64,000 nt of DNA from Burkholderiales bacterium (GTDB lineage Bacteria > Pseudomonadota > Gammaproteobacteria > Burkholderiales > Burkholderiaceae_C): the NCBI GenBank assembly GCA_028868855.1, contig JAGWTR010000008.1, forward strand, positions 1-64,000, read 5' to 3'. The notes beneath the pieces are model-generated. The model was not told the origin of the DNA. It worked only from the letters and a program-made list of their open reading frames with translations, and ran no database searches. A program made the position numbers and the translations under genes. Below, piece after piece: positions 18,597 to 26,554 of this stretch (the stretch's first letter is position 1; every line of letters begins with the position of its first letter).

Positions 18597-19112
18597 ATGA
18601 GCAAGCAAAACCCTTTCCTGCGCTGGGCCAGGCACTTCTGGATGGACCAAGGCCATGCTCGACGCCAACTCAGCCCGGCAGGCCTGCGGCAATTGGAAGA
18701 GCGCGTGCGCGCCAGCGAGGCACGGCACACGGGCGAATTGCGCTTGTGTGTTGAAGGCGGCTTGCATTGGCAGGCCCTCTGGCAAGGCCAGACGGCACGC
18801 ACCCGTGCGTTGGACATGTTCAGCGCTCTGCGTGTCTGGGACACCGAACACAACAACGGCGTGCTGATTTACCTCCTGCTGGCCGACCACCACATCGAAA
18901 TCCTGGCCGACCGGGGCATCATGAATCGCGTCGCCCCGCAAGCCTGGTCGGCCATCGCCAAACACCTGAGCGCCACCTTGCGCGCCGGTCAGTTCGAACA
19001 AGGATTGAACGAGGCCGTGGATGCCGTGACCGACTTGCTCGTCACCCATTTTCCGGCCGATGCTGCGGTGGGTCACCCCAACGAACTGCCCGATCAGGTG
19101 GTGGTGATCTGA
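18597..19112 (+). CDS. TPM-domain protein, soluble partner
   Basis: The 171-residue protein has no signal peptide. It contains a TPM domain: RVRASEARHTGELRLCVEGG, VLIYLLLADHHIEILADRGI and IAKHLSATLRAGQFEQGLNEA are the typical blocks. Its start lies four bases after the preceding TPM gene's stop, so it is translationally linked. Pairs of a membrane TPM protein with a glycine-rich tail and a soluble TPM protein next to lemA recur in Burkholderiales. Function is not known. The ATG at 18597 (MSKQNPFLRWARHFW) was chosen because the frame upstream runs through the glycine-rich repeats of the previous gene. Confidence 0.88.
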   Translation: MSKQNPFLRWARHFWMDQGHARRQLSPAGLRQLEERVRASEARHTGELRLCVEGGLHWQALWQGQTARTRALDMFSALRVWDTEHNNGVLIYLLLADHHIEILADRGIMNRVAPQAWSAIAKHLSATLRAGQFEQGLNEAVDAVTDLLVTHFPADAAVGHPNELPDQVVVI

Positions 19113-19148
19113 ACAGGGAGCGCCCAGCAGGCCCTAGACTTGGCCGCC

Positions 19149-19793
19149 ATGAAAGTTGCCGACATCCCGACCTTCTTCGCCACGCTACACGCAGCCAACC
19201 CCGAACCCAAAACCGAGCTTGAATACAGCACGGATTTTGAGTTACTGACCGCCGTGCTGCTATCAGCTCAAGCCACGGACGTGGGTGTGAACAAGGCCAC
19301 TCGAAAATTATTCCCGGTGGCCAACACGCCCCAGCAATTGTTGGATCTGGGCATGGACGGGCTGTGTGATTACATCAAGACCATTGGCCTGTACCGCAGC
19401 AAAGCCAAGCACCTGCTGGAAACCTGCCGCATCCTGATCAATCAGCATGGGGGACAGGTGCCGCGCACGCGCGAGGCCCTGGAGGCCTTGCCCGGCGTGG
19501 GCCGCAAAACGGCCAATGTGGTGCTGAACGTGGCCTTTGGCGAGCCCACCTGCGCGGTCGACACGCACATCTTTCGTGTCAGCAACCGCACCGGCCTGGC
19601 CTCAGGCAAGACGCCGCTGGAGGTGGAGAACAAGCTGATGAAGCGAATCCCGCCTGAGTTCAAGCTGCACGCCCACCACTGGCTGATACTGCACGGGCGC
19701 TATGTGTGTCAGGCGCGCAAGCCACGCTGCTGGGAATGCAGCGTGGCCACCTGGTGTTCGTTCAAACCCAAGACACCGGCACCGGCGCCTTGA
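19149..19793 (+). CDS. nth: Endonuclease III (DNA glycosylase/AP lyase)
   Basis: The 214-residue enzyme removes oxidised pyrimidines. The helix-hairpin-helix LPGVGRKTANVVLNVAF carries catalytic Lys120, and Asp138 lies in AVDTHIFRVSNRTGL. The 4Fe-4S ligands are Cys187, 194, 197 and 203 (C-x6-C-x2-C-x5-C), the same numbers as in E. coli Nth. The ATG at 19149 (MKVADIP) was chosen over a TTG nine bases upstream. The gene ends 18 bp from the convergent GDSL hydrolase gene. Confidence 0.97.
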   Translation: MKVADIPTFFATLHAANPEPKTELEYSTDFELLTAVLLSAQATDVGVNKATRKLFPVANTPQQLLDLGMDGLCDYIKTIGLYRSKAKHLLETCRILINQHGGQVPRTREALEALPGVGRKTANVVLNVAFGEPTCAVDTHIFRVSNRTGLASGKTPLEVENKLMKRIPPEFKLHAHHWLILHGRYVCQARKPRCWECSVATWCSFKPKTPAPAP

Positions 19794-19811
19794 AGCCTCG
19801 ACCCGGATGGC

Positions 19812-20786
19812 TCAAACGCGACGGCGAGACACCACCACGCCCACCAGCATCAAACCCACCAGCGCCAGACCGGTTGTTTCAGGCTCAGGAACGGCCGCCG
19901 CCATGGCGTGACCCACCGCATCATGCACACCGGCTGTCGGGTGCACGTTGTCCCAAAGGAAGTACTTCGTGGAATCAGAGCACAGGGTGCCGCCGTTTGT
20001 CCCAAAGTAATTGCCCGACCAGCACCCCGTCGTGACATTGCCGCCCTGGGCTGTCAGGTCGGAACGGACCTGAGCCAGAACGCTCCCGACATCAAAGATG
20101 TGGATATTGGAGCCGGCCAAGGCACCTTGCGTCGCCACCAAGGCATTGGACAGTGCCCCGTTGAAACCCAGGGAAAACTGGTGCGCCTGGGCCTGTGCGG
20201 TAGCGCCTGCGGCGATCACCTCCGCCGAGTACGACATATCGGGAAGCAAGGGCACGAAGAACTCGCGCGCGCCCGAGCCATAGAGTTGCCCCAACTCACT
20301 GGTCAAATTGGCGATCACCGTGCCGGCCGTCGCTACCGGATTGGTCGACGAGAAGAAGTCATTGCCGCCGCCCCACAGGAAGTACAAGGCCGATGCATCG
20401 GCTGTCTTGCCTTGGGACGCCAAGCCCCCGGTGAACGCATTGACCTGGCCTTGCAGCCCGGTGTTGTCGAGCAAACCAGGCAGGGGGATTCGATTGCTCA
20501 CACCAGTCAGCGCGCCACCGTAGGCATAGTCCACCAAGGAAACGCCCAAGGTTTGTGCCATCACCTCCACCGCGACGGGGCCATTGCTGAAGCGGCCATT
20601 GAAATACGGCGCGGCAGGAATGCCCGCACCCAAGGCGGGTTGCGTGCGGCTGAAAAGGTTGCCGTTGTCAGACAGGCTGTCGCCAAAAGCGATGATCTGG
20701 CTGTAGGCCGCCTGGGCCGAAGAAAACGGCGAAGCCAGCAGGACGGCGACGGTGCCGATGGATGCCAAGGTGGAGCTAAAACGCAT
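19812..20786 (-). CDS. Secreted GDSL/SGNH hydrolase with PEP-CTERM sorting signal
   Basis: The 324-residue protein has a signal peptide (MRFSSTLASIGTVAVLLA, probable cleavage after AQA at residue 27). The SGNH blocks are FGDSLSDNGN (Ser37), GGGNDFF and DNVHPT (Asp/His). It ends in a PEP-CTERM sorting signal: VPEPE at 299-303, a hydrophobic helix, and SRRRV. Such signals are processed by exosortase/EpsH, so the organism should have that system elsewhere, usually with exopolysaccharide genes. It is probably an esterase or lipase at the cell surface; the substrate is unknown. GGGGAA precedes the ATG at 20786. The frame extends upstream without a plausible start. Confidence 0.92.
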   Translation of the reverse strand: MRFSSTLASIGTVAVLLASPFSSAQAAYSQIIAFGDSLSDNGNLFSRTQPALGAGIPAAPYFNGRFSNGPVAVEVMAQTLGVSLVDYAYGGALTGVSNRIPLPGLLDNTGLQGQVNAFTGGLASQGKTADASALYFLWGGGNDFFSSTNPVATAGTVIANLTSELGQLYGSGAREFFVPLLPDMSYSAEVIAAGATAQAQAHQFSLGFNGALSNALVATQGALAGSNIHIFDVGSVLAQVRSDLTAQGGNVTTGCWSGNYFGTNGGTLCSDSTKYFLWDNVHPTAGVHDAVGHAMAAAVPEPETTGLALVGLMLVGVVVSRRRV

Positions 20787-20886
20787 GGAAGTTCCCCGTG
20801 AATGTTGCATTTCAAGAAAACGAAACCATAGCATTGGCCGGAATGCCGAGCACTGCCGTGAGGCCCCCAAGATAGGGGTACGACCG

Positions 20887-21807
20887 TCAGTCCTGGTGCA
20901 AGCCTTCGCGCACCGTGGGGTAGCGCAAGGGCACCTTCAACTCATTTTTCAAACGGTGGTTGATCAGGCGGCGCGACTCGCTCAAGAAGGACATCTGCAG
21001 GGGCGACAACGCTCGCTCGGCCTCGGCCCGGCTCAGGCGAGGCGGATGCGGCAGGCCGCACAGATCGGCCACCAGATCGAAGTAATCGCCCATCAACTGG
21101 TCGTTGTCATCACAGGCATGCACGACACGCCCGGGCCGCCCTCGCCACAGCGCGGCCACGCAGGCGCGCGCCAGGTCGTCAGCGTGGATGTGGTTGGTGT
21201 AGACATCATCGCTCTGGCACAGCACCGGCGATCCTTTGAGCACACGCTCGCACGGATGGCCGCCCTCGCGGTCCACGGCGTAGATGCCGGGGATGCGCAA
21301 GATGCTGATGCGGCTGCCGTGCGCCATGGCCTGTCGGCGACCCCACCAGCGCAGCAGCGACTCGGCGTGCACGCGGCGATGCGCCCTCGGCGTGGCCGGC
21401 CGCACGGCTCGCGTTTCGTCAAAGCGTGCGCCACCCGCGTCCCCATAGACCCCTGTGGTGCTGCCGTACACCAGGCTGCGCACCTGCCCACGCAAGGACA
21501 AGGCATTGAGCAGGTGGCGTGTGCGCGGATCCGCCTCACCCTGCCCTGGTGGCGGCGCCAGGTGCACCACCCAGGTGGCCAGGCCGGCCAGACGGCCCAA
21601 GGTATCGGGGCGATCCAGATCGCCCAGCAGCGGCACCACTCCGCAGGCCCGCAAGGACGCCGCCCGCTCCAGCTGGGTGGTCAGCGCCAGCACCCGGCAG
21701 CGGGGCAACAACTGCCGCGCCACGCGCAGCCCGACGTCGCCGCAACCCACGATCAAAATGCGACTTTGGCGAAAGCGTGATGAACGGCTCGGAGCAGGGT
21801 TGTACAT
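20887..21807 (-). CDS. NAD(P)-binding SDR-family epimerase-like protein
   Basis: The 306-residue protein has an N-terminal Rossmann motif ILIVGCGDVGLRVARQLL (residues 17-34) and the extended-SDR flow: LLGDLDRPDTL, WVVHLAPPPGQG, SLVYGSTTGVYGD, then ILRIPGIYAVDREGG. In the catalytic region the usual Y-x3-K is replaced by RRVHAESLLRWW, so it may be an atypical SDR without classical catalysis. It resembles YeeZ-type proteins, which are poorly characterised. The ATG at 21807 was taken; a longer frame runs on the antisense of the next gene. It is divergent from the reductase gene at 21874. Confidence 0.85.
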   Translation of the reverse strand: MYNPAPSRSSRFRQSRILIVGCGDVGLRVARQLLPRCRVLALTTQLERAASLRACGVVPLLGDLDRPDTLGRLAGLATWVVHLAPPPGQGEADPRTRHLLNALSLRGQVRSLVYGSTTGVYGDAGGARFDETRAVRPATPRAHRRVHAESLLRWWGRRQAMAHGSRISILRIPGIYAVDREGGHPCERVLKGSPVLCQSDDVYTNHIHADDLARACVAALWRGRPGRVVHACDDNDQLMGDYFDLVADLCGLPHPPRLSRAEAERALSPLQMSFLSESRRLINHRLKNELKVPLRYPTVREGLHQD

Positions 21808-21873
21808 GGCAGGCAAGCAAGGCGGGAGGCTGAGGGACAATTGGGGGGATTTTGACCGTTGTCGAGTGAGTTC

Positions 21874-22923
21874 ATGAGCTTTTCCGTCACCATCGAGCCC
21901 AGCGCCCTCCAGTTCACCATGCAGCGCGGTGAAACCGTGCTGGGTGCGGCCATCAATGCCAGCGTGGGCCTGCCCTATGGCTGCAAGGATGGCGCCTGCG
22001 GCTCCTGCAAGTGCAAGCTGCTGGACGGTCGCGTCATCCATGGCGCCCACCAGGCCAAGGCCCTGAGCGACGAAGAAGAAGCTGCGGGTTGGATGCTGAC
22101 CTGCTGCGCCACCCCGCAAACGGACTTGGTGATTGAATGCCGGCAGGTGGTGTCCGCAGGTGACTTCCCGATTCTGAAGATGCCCACCCGCGTCACCACC
22201 CTGACCTTGGCCGCGCCCGATGTGATGGTGCTGCGACTGCAACTGCCCGCCACCACCAGTTTTGGTTTTCGGGCCGGGCAGTACATCGAATTCATCCTGA
22301 AGGACGGCCATCGGCGCAGCTACTCGATGGCCAACGCGCCCCACACCCTCCGGGACCCGGCCACTGGCGGTTTAGAGCTGCACCTGCGTCACATGCCCGG
22401 CGGCAAGTTCACCGACCATGTGTTCACCGCGATGAAGGAAAAAGAGATCCTGCGGATCGAAGGGCCCTATGGCACCTTTTTCTTGCGCGAGGACTCCAGC
22501 AAACCCGTCGTGCTGCTGGCCTCGGGCACGGGCTTTGCGCCCATCAAGGCCATCCTCGAACACATGCGCTTCAAAGGCATGAACCGGCCCACGACCCTGT
22601 ACTGGGGCTGCCGCAGCCGCGCTGACCTGTACCTGAATGACTGGGCCGAGCAAGCCGCCGCCAAGTTGCCGTGGCTGAGGTATGTGCCCGTGTTGTCAGA
22701 GCCCAAGCCCGAGGACCACTGGACGGGCCGCACTGGCTTTGTCCACCATGCCGTGCTGCACGACCTGCCCGACCTGTCCAGCCACGAGGTCTATGCCTGC
22801 GGCGCGCCCGTGATGGTGCAACTGGCCCAGCGCGAATTCGTGGCCGACGCGGGTCTGCCTGCGGAATGCTTCTTTGCCGACGCCTTCACCAGCGAGGCGG
22901 ACAAGGATCACACACTCAGGTGA
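21874..22923 (+). CDS. 2Fe-2S/FAD/NAD(P)H reductase (AscD-like)
   Basis: The 349-residue protein joins an N-terminal plant-type 2Fe-2S domain (Cys37, 42, 45 in YGCKDGACGSCKCKLL and Cys77 or 78 in TCCATP) to an FAD domain (RSYSMANAPH) and an NAD(P) domain (LLASGTGFAPIKAILEHM). This is the layout of oxygenase reductases and of CDP-6-deoxy-L-threo-D-glycero-4-hexulose-3-dehydrase reductase (AscD), which it resembles most. No oxygenase or deoxysugar gene is near, so its electron acceptor is unknown. The ATG at 21874 follows GAGTGAG. Its stop codon directly abuts the convergent livF stop. Confidence 0.9.
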   Translation: MSFSVTIEPSALQFTMQRGETVLGAAINASVGLPYGCKDGACGSCKCKLLDGRVIHGAHQAKALSDEEEAAGWMLTCCATPQTDLVIECRQVVSAGDFPILKMPTRVTTLTLAAPDVMVLRLQLPATTSFGFRAGQYIEFILKDGHRRSYSMANAPHTLRDPATGGLELHLRHMPGGKFTDHVFTAMKEKEILRIEGPYGTFFLREDSSKPVVLLASGTGFAPIKAILEHMRFKGMNRPTTLYWGCRSRADLYLNDWAEQAAAKLPWLRYVPVLSEPKPEDHWTGRTGFVHHAVLHDLPDLSSHEVYACGAPVMVQLAQREFVADAGLPAECFFADAFTSEADKDHTLR

Positions 22924-23637
22924 TCACACCCCCAAATATGCGGCCTGCACTTGCGGGTCGTTCAGCAATTGCTGCGCGGGCCCTTGCAGCACCAATTCAC
23001 CCGAGTCCATCACATAGGCGCGCTGCGCGATTTGCAGCGCCCGGTGGGCGTTTTGCTCGACCAGCAGGACGGTCACGCCTTGTCGGGCGATGTCGGTGAT
23101 GACCTCGAAAATCTTGTCGACCATCAAGGGTGCCAGGCCCATGGAGGGCTCATCCAGCAAGAGCAGCTTGGGGCGCGCCAGCAAGGCCCGGCCCATGGCC
23201 AGCATCTGCTGCTCGCCGCCCGACAAGGTGCCGGCCAGTTGGCGATGCCGCTCTTTCAAACGCGGAAAGCGCTGGTACACCGACTCAATGTCGGCATCGA
23301 CCTGATCGTCCTTGCGCAGATAGGCGCCCATGCGCAGGTTCTCGTCAATGGACATGCGGGCAAAGATGCCGCGCCCTTCGGGCACCATGACCAGGCCTTG
23401 CGCGACCAGCGCCCAGGCGCCCTGCCCCTTGAGGCTGCGGCCTTGGTAGAGCACCTCTCCAGAACGCGGCGTCAGCAAGCCGCAGATGGCCTTGAGCGTG
23501 GTGGTTTTGCCCGCGCCATTGGCCCCGATCAGGCTGACCAGTTCGCCGGTGTGCAGTTCCAGATCCAGGCACTTGACGGCCTGGATGCCGCCATAGGCAA
23601 CGCTCAATTGGCGCAAGGCCAGCAAGGGGGCACTCAT
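22924..23637 (-). CDS. livF: Branched-chain amino acid-type ABC transporter ATPase LivF
   Basis: The 237-residue ATPase has Walker A GANGAGKTTT, the LivF-type VMVPEGRGIFARMSIDENL region, signature LSGGEQQ and Walker B LLLDEPSMGL. It pairs with LivG to power the LivHM permease. The start overlaps the livG stop by 4 bp (ATGA). It is the last gene of livHMGF, and its stop directly abuts the stop of the convergent reductase gene. Confidence 0.95.
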   Translation of the reverse strand: MSAPLLALRQLSVAYGGIQAVKCLDLELHTGELVSLIGANGAGKTTTLKAICGLLTPRSGEVLYQGRSLKGQGAWALVAQGLVMVPEGRGIFARMSIDENLRMGAYLRKDDQVDADIESVYQRFPRLKERHRQLAGTLSGGEQQMLAMGRALLARPKLLLLDEPSMGLAPLMVDKIFEVITDIARQGVTVLLVEQNAHRALQIAQRAYVMDSGELVLQGPAQQLLNDPQVQAAYLGV

Positions 23638-24416
23638 GCGGGGACGCCTCCTTCGTGGGCACAGCCCAGATAGGCCTCGATCACGGCCGGGTTTCGCTGC
23701 ACTTCGGCCGGCGTGCCCTGGGCAATCAGCTTGCCCTGGTCCAGCACCGTGACGCGGTCGCACAGGCCCATCACCAGCTTCACGTCGTGTTCGATCAACA
23801 GCACCGCCCGGCCCTGGGCGCGGATGCGTTCGATCAGCCCGCGCAACAGCACTTTCTCGGTGGCATTCATGCCGGCGGCGGGCTCGTCCAGCGCCAGCAG
23901 TTTGGGCTCGGTGGCCAGTGCGCGGGCGATCTCCAGACGACGCTGGTCGCCGTAGCTCAAGGTGTGCGCCGTTTGCCGCGCCTGCGCACCCAGACCAACG
24001 AATTCGAGCAGAACCTGGGCATCGCGGGTGATGGCGGCTTCTTCGCGCACAAAGGCTGGGGTGCGCAACACGGCATGCCACCAACTGACGCGAGTGCGCA
24101 CATGGCGGCCCACCCGGACGTTGTCGAGTGCGCTCATATCGGCGAACAGGCGGATATTCTGAAAAGTGCGCGCAATGCCGGCCTTGGCCACTTCATGGAC
24201 GGCGGTGGGCTTGTAGGCGTGGCCAGCCAGTTCAAAGTGCCCCTGGTCGGCGGGGACCAGGCCAGTGATGACGTTGAAGAAGGTGGTCTTGCCCGCGCCA
24301 TTGGGGCCGATCAGGCCATGCACCTCGCCCGCCTCAATGGTCAAACCCACGCCGCTCAAGGCCTGCACCCCGCCAAAGCGCTTGGACACATTGGCCACTT
24401 GCAAGAGGCCGCTCAT
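23634..24416 (-). CDS. livG: Branched-chain amino acid-type ABC transporter ATPase LivG
   Basis: The 260-residue ATPase shows Walker A GPNGAGKTTFFN, the LivG-type GIARTFQNIRLFADMSALDNV, signature LSYGDQRRLEIARAL and Walker B LLALDEPAAGMN. LSYGDQR is the usual LivG variant of LSGGQ. The start overlaps livM by 4 bp and its end overlaps livF by 4 bp, so the three genes are translationally coupled. Confidence 0.95.
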   Translation of the reverse strand: MSGLLQVANVSKRFGGVQALSGVGLTIEAGEVHGLIGPNGAGKTTFFNVITGLVPADQGHFELAGHAYKPTAVHEVAKAGIARTFQNIRLFADMSALDNVRVGRHVRTRVSWWHAVLRTPAFVREEAAITRDAQVLLEFVGLGAQARQTAHTLSYGDQRRLEIARALATEPKLLALDEPAAGMNATEKVLLRGLIERIRAQGRAVLLIEHDVKLVMGLCDRVTVLDQGKLIAQGTPAEVQRNPAVIEAYLGCAHEGGVPA

Positions 24417-25504
24417 GCCCGCGCCCCTTTGCCGTCGTCATCCTGCTCTTCATGGTGGGGGGCGGGCCACAGGCCACGCGGACGCAACAGCATGATGCCG
24501 ATCATGGCCAAGGCCACCAGCAGTTGACGCAGGATGGCCGCATCCAGACGCCCGCCGGTCATCGCTTGCAAGGGACCGGCCACATGGCGCAGCACCTCGG
24601 GCAAGGCCGACAGCAGGAAGGCGCCCAGGATCACCCCGGGCACATGGCCCAGGCCGCCAAGCACCACCATGGCCACGACCATCACGGACTCCTGCAGCGA
24701 GAACGACTCCGGCGAGACAAAGCCCTGGAAGCTGGCGAACAGCACGCCGGCGATGCCGCCAAAGGTGGCGCCCAGACCGAAGGCCAGCAGCTTGAGGTTG
24801 CGCGTATTCAGGCCCATGGCCTTGGCGGCGATCTCGTCCTCGCGGATGGCCATCCAGGCCCGGCCCAGGCGCGAGTTCTGCAACCGAAGGCTCACCACCA
24901 CGGCCAGCACGACCAAGCTTAGGAAGAGGTAGTAATGCAGCGTGACGGGCTGCAAGGTCATGCCGGCAAGGTGCCACGGTTCGCCCAGACTGACACCGAA
25001 GATGGTGAAGGGGTCGATGCCGCCAATGCCCTTGGGGCCGTTGGTGATGTTGACGGGCGCGTCCAGGTTGTTCATGAACACGCGCACGATCTCGCCAAAA
25101 CCCAGAGTCACGATGGCCAGGTAGTCGCCACGCAGTTTCAGCGTGGGCGCGCCCAACAGCACCCCGGCCAGGGCTGCAGCGCCCGCCCCCAAGGGGATCA
25201 CCGCCCAGACGGGAAAATGCAGGCCCTGTGGGAACATCGCAGCCACCGCCGCAATGTTGTCCACCAGATGCGGCGAGGCCAGCAACGCGAACAGGTAGGC
25301 GCCGACGGCATAAAACGCCACATAGCCCAGGTCCAGAAGGCCGGCATAGCCCACCACAATGTTCAGGCCCAGGGCCAGCAGGATGTAGATCAGGGACACG
25401 TCCAGGATGCGCACCCAGGCCTGGCCCTGGCCTTGCAGAACCAGGGGCAGCACCGTCAAGGCCACGGCTGCCAACAGGACGGTCATCAGTTTGGAGTTTT
25501 TCAT
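24413..25504 (-). CDS. livM: Branched-chain amino acid-type ABC transporter permease LivM
   Basis: The 363-residue integral membrane protein has about eight to ten hydrophobic helices. Family blocks include IYILLALGLNIVVGYAGLLDLGYVAF and GRAWMAIREDEIAAKAMGLN, the second being the cytoplasmic coupling loop that contacts the ATPases. The C-terminus is short and acidic (HHEEQDDDGKGARA). ATG at 25504; 18 bp separate it from the livH stop. Confidence 0.94.
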   Translation of the reverse strand: MKNSKLMTVLLAAVALTVLPLVLQGQGQAWVRILDVSLIYILLALGLNIVVGYAGLLDLGYVAFYAVGAYLFALLASPHLVDNIAAVAAMFPQGLHFPVWAVIPLGAGAAALAGVLLGAPTLKLRGDYLAIVTLGFGEIVRVFMNNLDAPVNITNGPKGIGGIDPFTIFGVSLGEPWHLAGMTLQPVTLHYYLFLSLVVLAVVVSLRLQNSRLGRAWMAIREDEIAAKAMGLNTRNLKLLAFGLGATFGGIAGVLFASFQGFVSPESFSLQESVMVVAMVVLGGLGHVPGVILGAFLLSALPEVLRHVAGPLQAMTGGRLDAAILRQLLVALAMIGIMLLRPRGLWPAPHHEEQDDDGKGARA

Positions 25505-25522
25505 CGCGATTGCCTCAGCCCT

Positions 25523-26446
25523 TCAAGCGCGATCGGCCACACGCTCACCCATCAGGCCTTGCGGGCGCAGCGTCAACACCAGGATCAACACGGCAAAGGC
25601 AAAGATGTCCTGATAGTTGCTGCCCAGGACGCCCCCTGTCAGGTCGCCAATGTAGCCCGCGCCCATGGCCTCGATGAGGCCCAGCAAGACCCCGCCAATC
25701 ATGGCGCCCGGCAGGTTGCCAATGCCACCAAACACAGCCGCCGTGAACGCTTTGAGGCCCGGCAGAAAGCCCATCGTGTGCTGCACCGACCCGTAGTTGG
25801 CCGCCCACATGACACCCGCCAGTGCCGCCAGCGCCGCACCAATGATGAAGGTGGCGCTGATCACGCGGTCCGGCTGCACGCCCATCAACTGCGCCACGCG
25901 CGGGTTCTCGGCCGTGGCGCGCATGGCCCGGCCCAGACTGGTGCCGTGAATCAAGGCCATCAGGCCAGCCAGCGTGAACGCCGTCACCACGATGATCAGG
26001 ATCTGCACCAGGTTGGTGGTCGCGCCCAGGATGTCGATGGGGTCGTCCGGCAGGAGGATGGGGAAGGGTTTGTAGTCGGGCTTCCAGATGATCATGGCCA
26101 GCGTCTGCAGGAGCAGCGACATGCCCATGGCCGTGATCAGGGGCGCCAGGCGCGGCGCGCTGCGCAAGGGGCGGTAGGCCAGCTTTTCAATCAGGAAGTT
26201 GAGCAAGGCACACACCACCATGGCCGCCAGCAAGGCCAGCAACAGCAGCACCCAACCCGGCCATCCGGTCCAAGCCAGCGAGGTCACCACCGTCCAGCTC
26301 ACCAGGGCGCCTACCATCAGCACTTCGCCGTGGGCAAAGTTGATGAGATTGATGATGCCGTAGACCATGGTGTAGCCCAGCGCCACCAGGGCATACATGC
26401 TGCCCAGCACCAGGCCGTTGATCAGTTGTTGAATGAAGGTATCCAC
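25523..26446 (-). CDS. livH: Branched-chain amino acid-type ABC transporter permease LivH
   Basis: The 307-residue permease begins, with a GTG start at 26446, MDTFIQQLINGLVLGSMYAL, the typical LivH N-terminus. YTMVYGIINLINFAHGE and the coupling loop GRAMRATAENPRVAQLMGV are diagnostic. An ATG-like extension upstream (to 26506) runs into the terminator of the preceding gene and was rejected. It is the first gene of livHMGF; no periplasmic binding-protein gene (livK/livJ) is present, so the binding protein must be encoded elsewhere and the substrate is uncertain (branched-chain amino acids, urea and amides are known for the family). Confidence 0.93.
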   Translation of the reverse strand: MDTFIQQLINGLVLGSMYALVALGYTMVYGIINLINFAHGEVLMVGALVSWTVVTSLAWTGWPGWVLLLLALLAAMVVCALLNFLIEKLAYRPLRSAPRLAPLITAMGMSLLLQTLAMIIWKPDYKPFPILLPDDPIDILGATTNLVQILIIVVTAFTLAGLMALIHGTSLGRAMRATAENPRVAQLMGVQPDRVISATFIIGAALAALAGVMWAANYGSVQHTMGFLPGLKAFTAAVFGGIGNLPGAMIGGVLLGLIEAMGAGYIGDLTGGVLGSNYQDIFAFAVLILVLTLRPQGLMGERVADRA

Positions 26447-26467
26447 GGGGTCGCTAGGCCATCCAGG

Positions 26468-26489
26468 CAGTGCATGCCTCAGTGCATGC
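26468..26489. repeat. Two direct CAGTGCATGC repeats before livH
   Basis: The 10-mer CAGTGCATGC occurs at 26468-26477 and again at 26480-26489, with two bases between. Each contains the palindrome GCATGC. It lies just upstream of the livH GTG and downstream of the aldehyde dehydrogenase terminator, so it may be an operator, though this is not tested. Confidence 0.6.
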
Positions 26490-26514
26490 AAAAAGCCCGC
26501 CAACAAGGCGGGCT
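26490..26514 (-). terminator. Intrinsic terminator after the aldehyde dehydrogenase gene
   Basis: On the minus strand AGCCCGCC, a TTGTT loop and GGCGGGCT form a perfect 8-bp GC-rich stem followed by a T run. It lies 40 bases beyond the stop codon of the aldehyde dehydrogenase gene and separates it from livHMGF. Confidence 0.92.
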
Positions 26515-26554
26515 CGTGTCGAACGCATGGTCCGAATTATCGGGCAAGTTCGAT

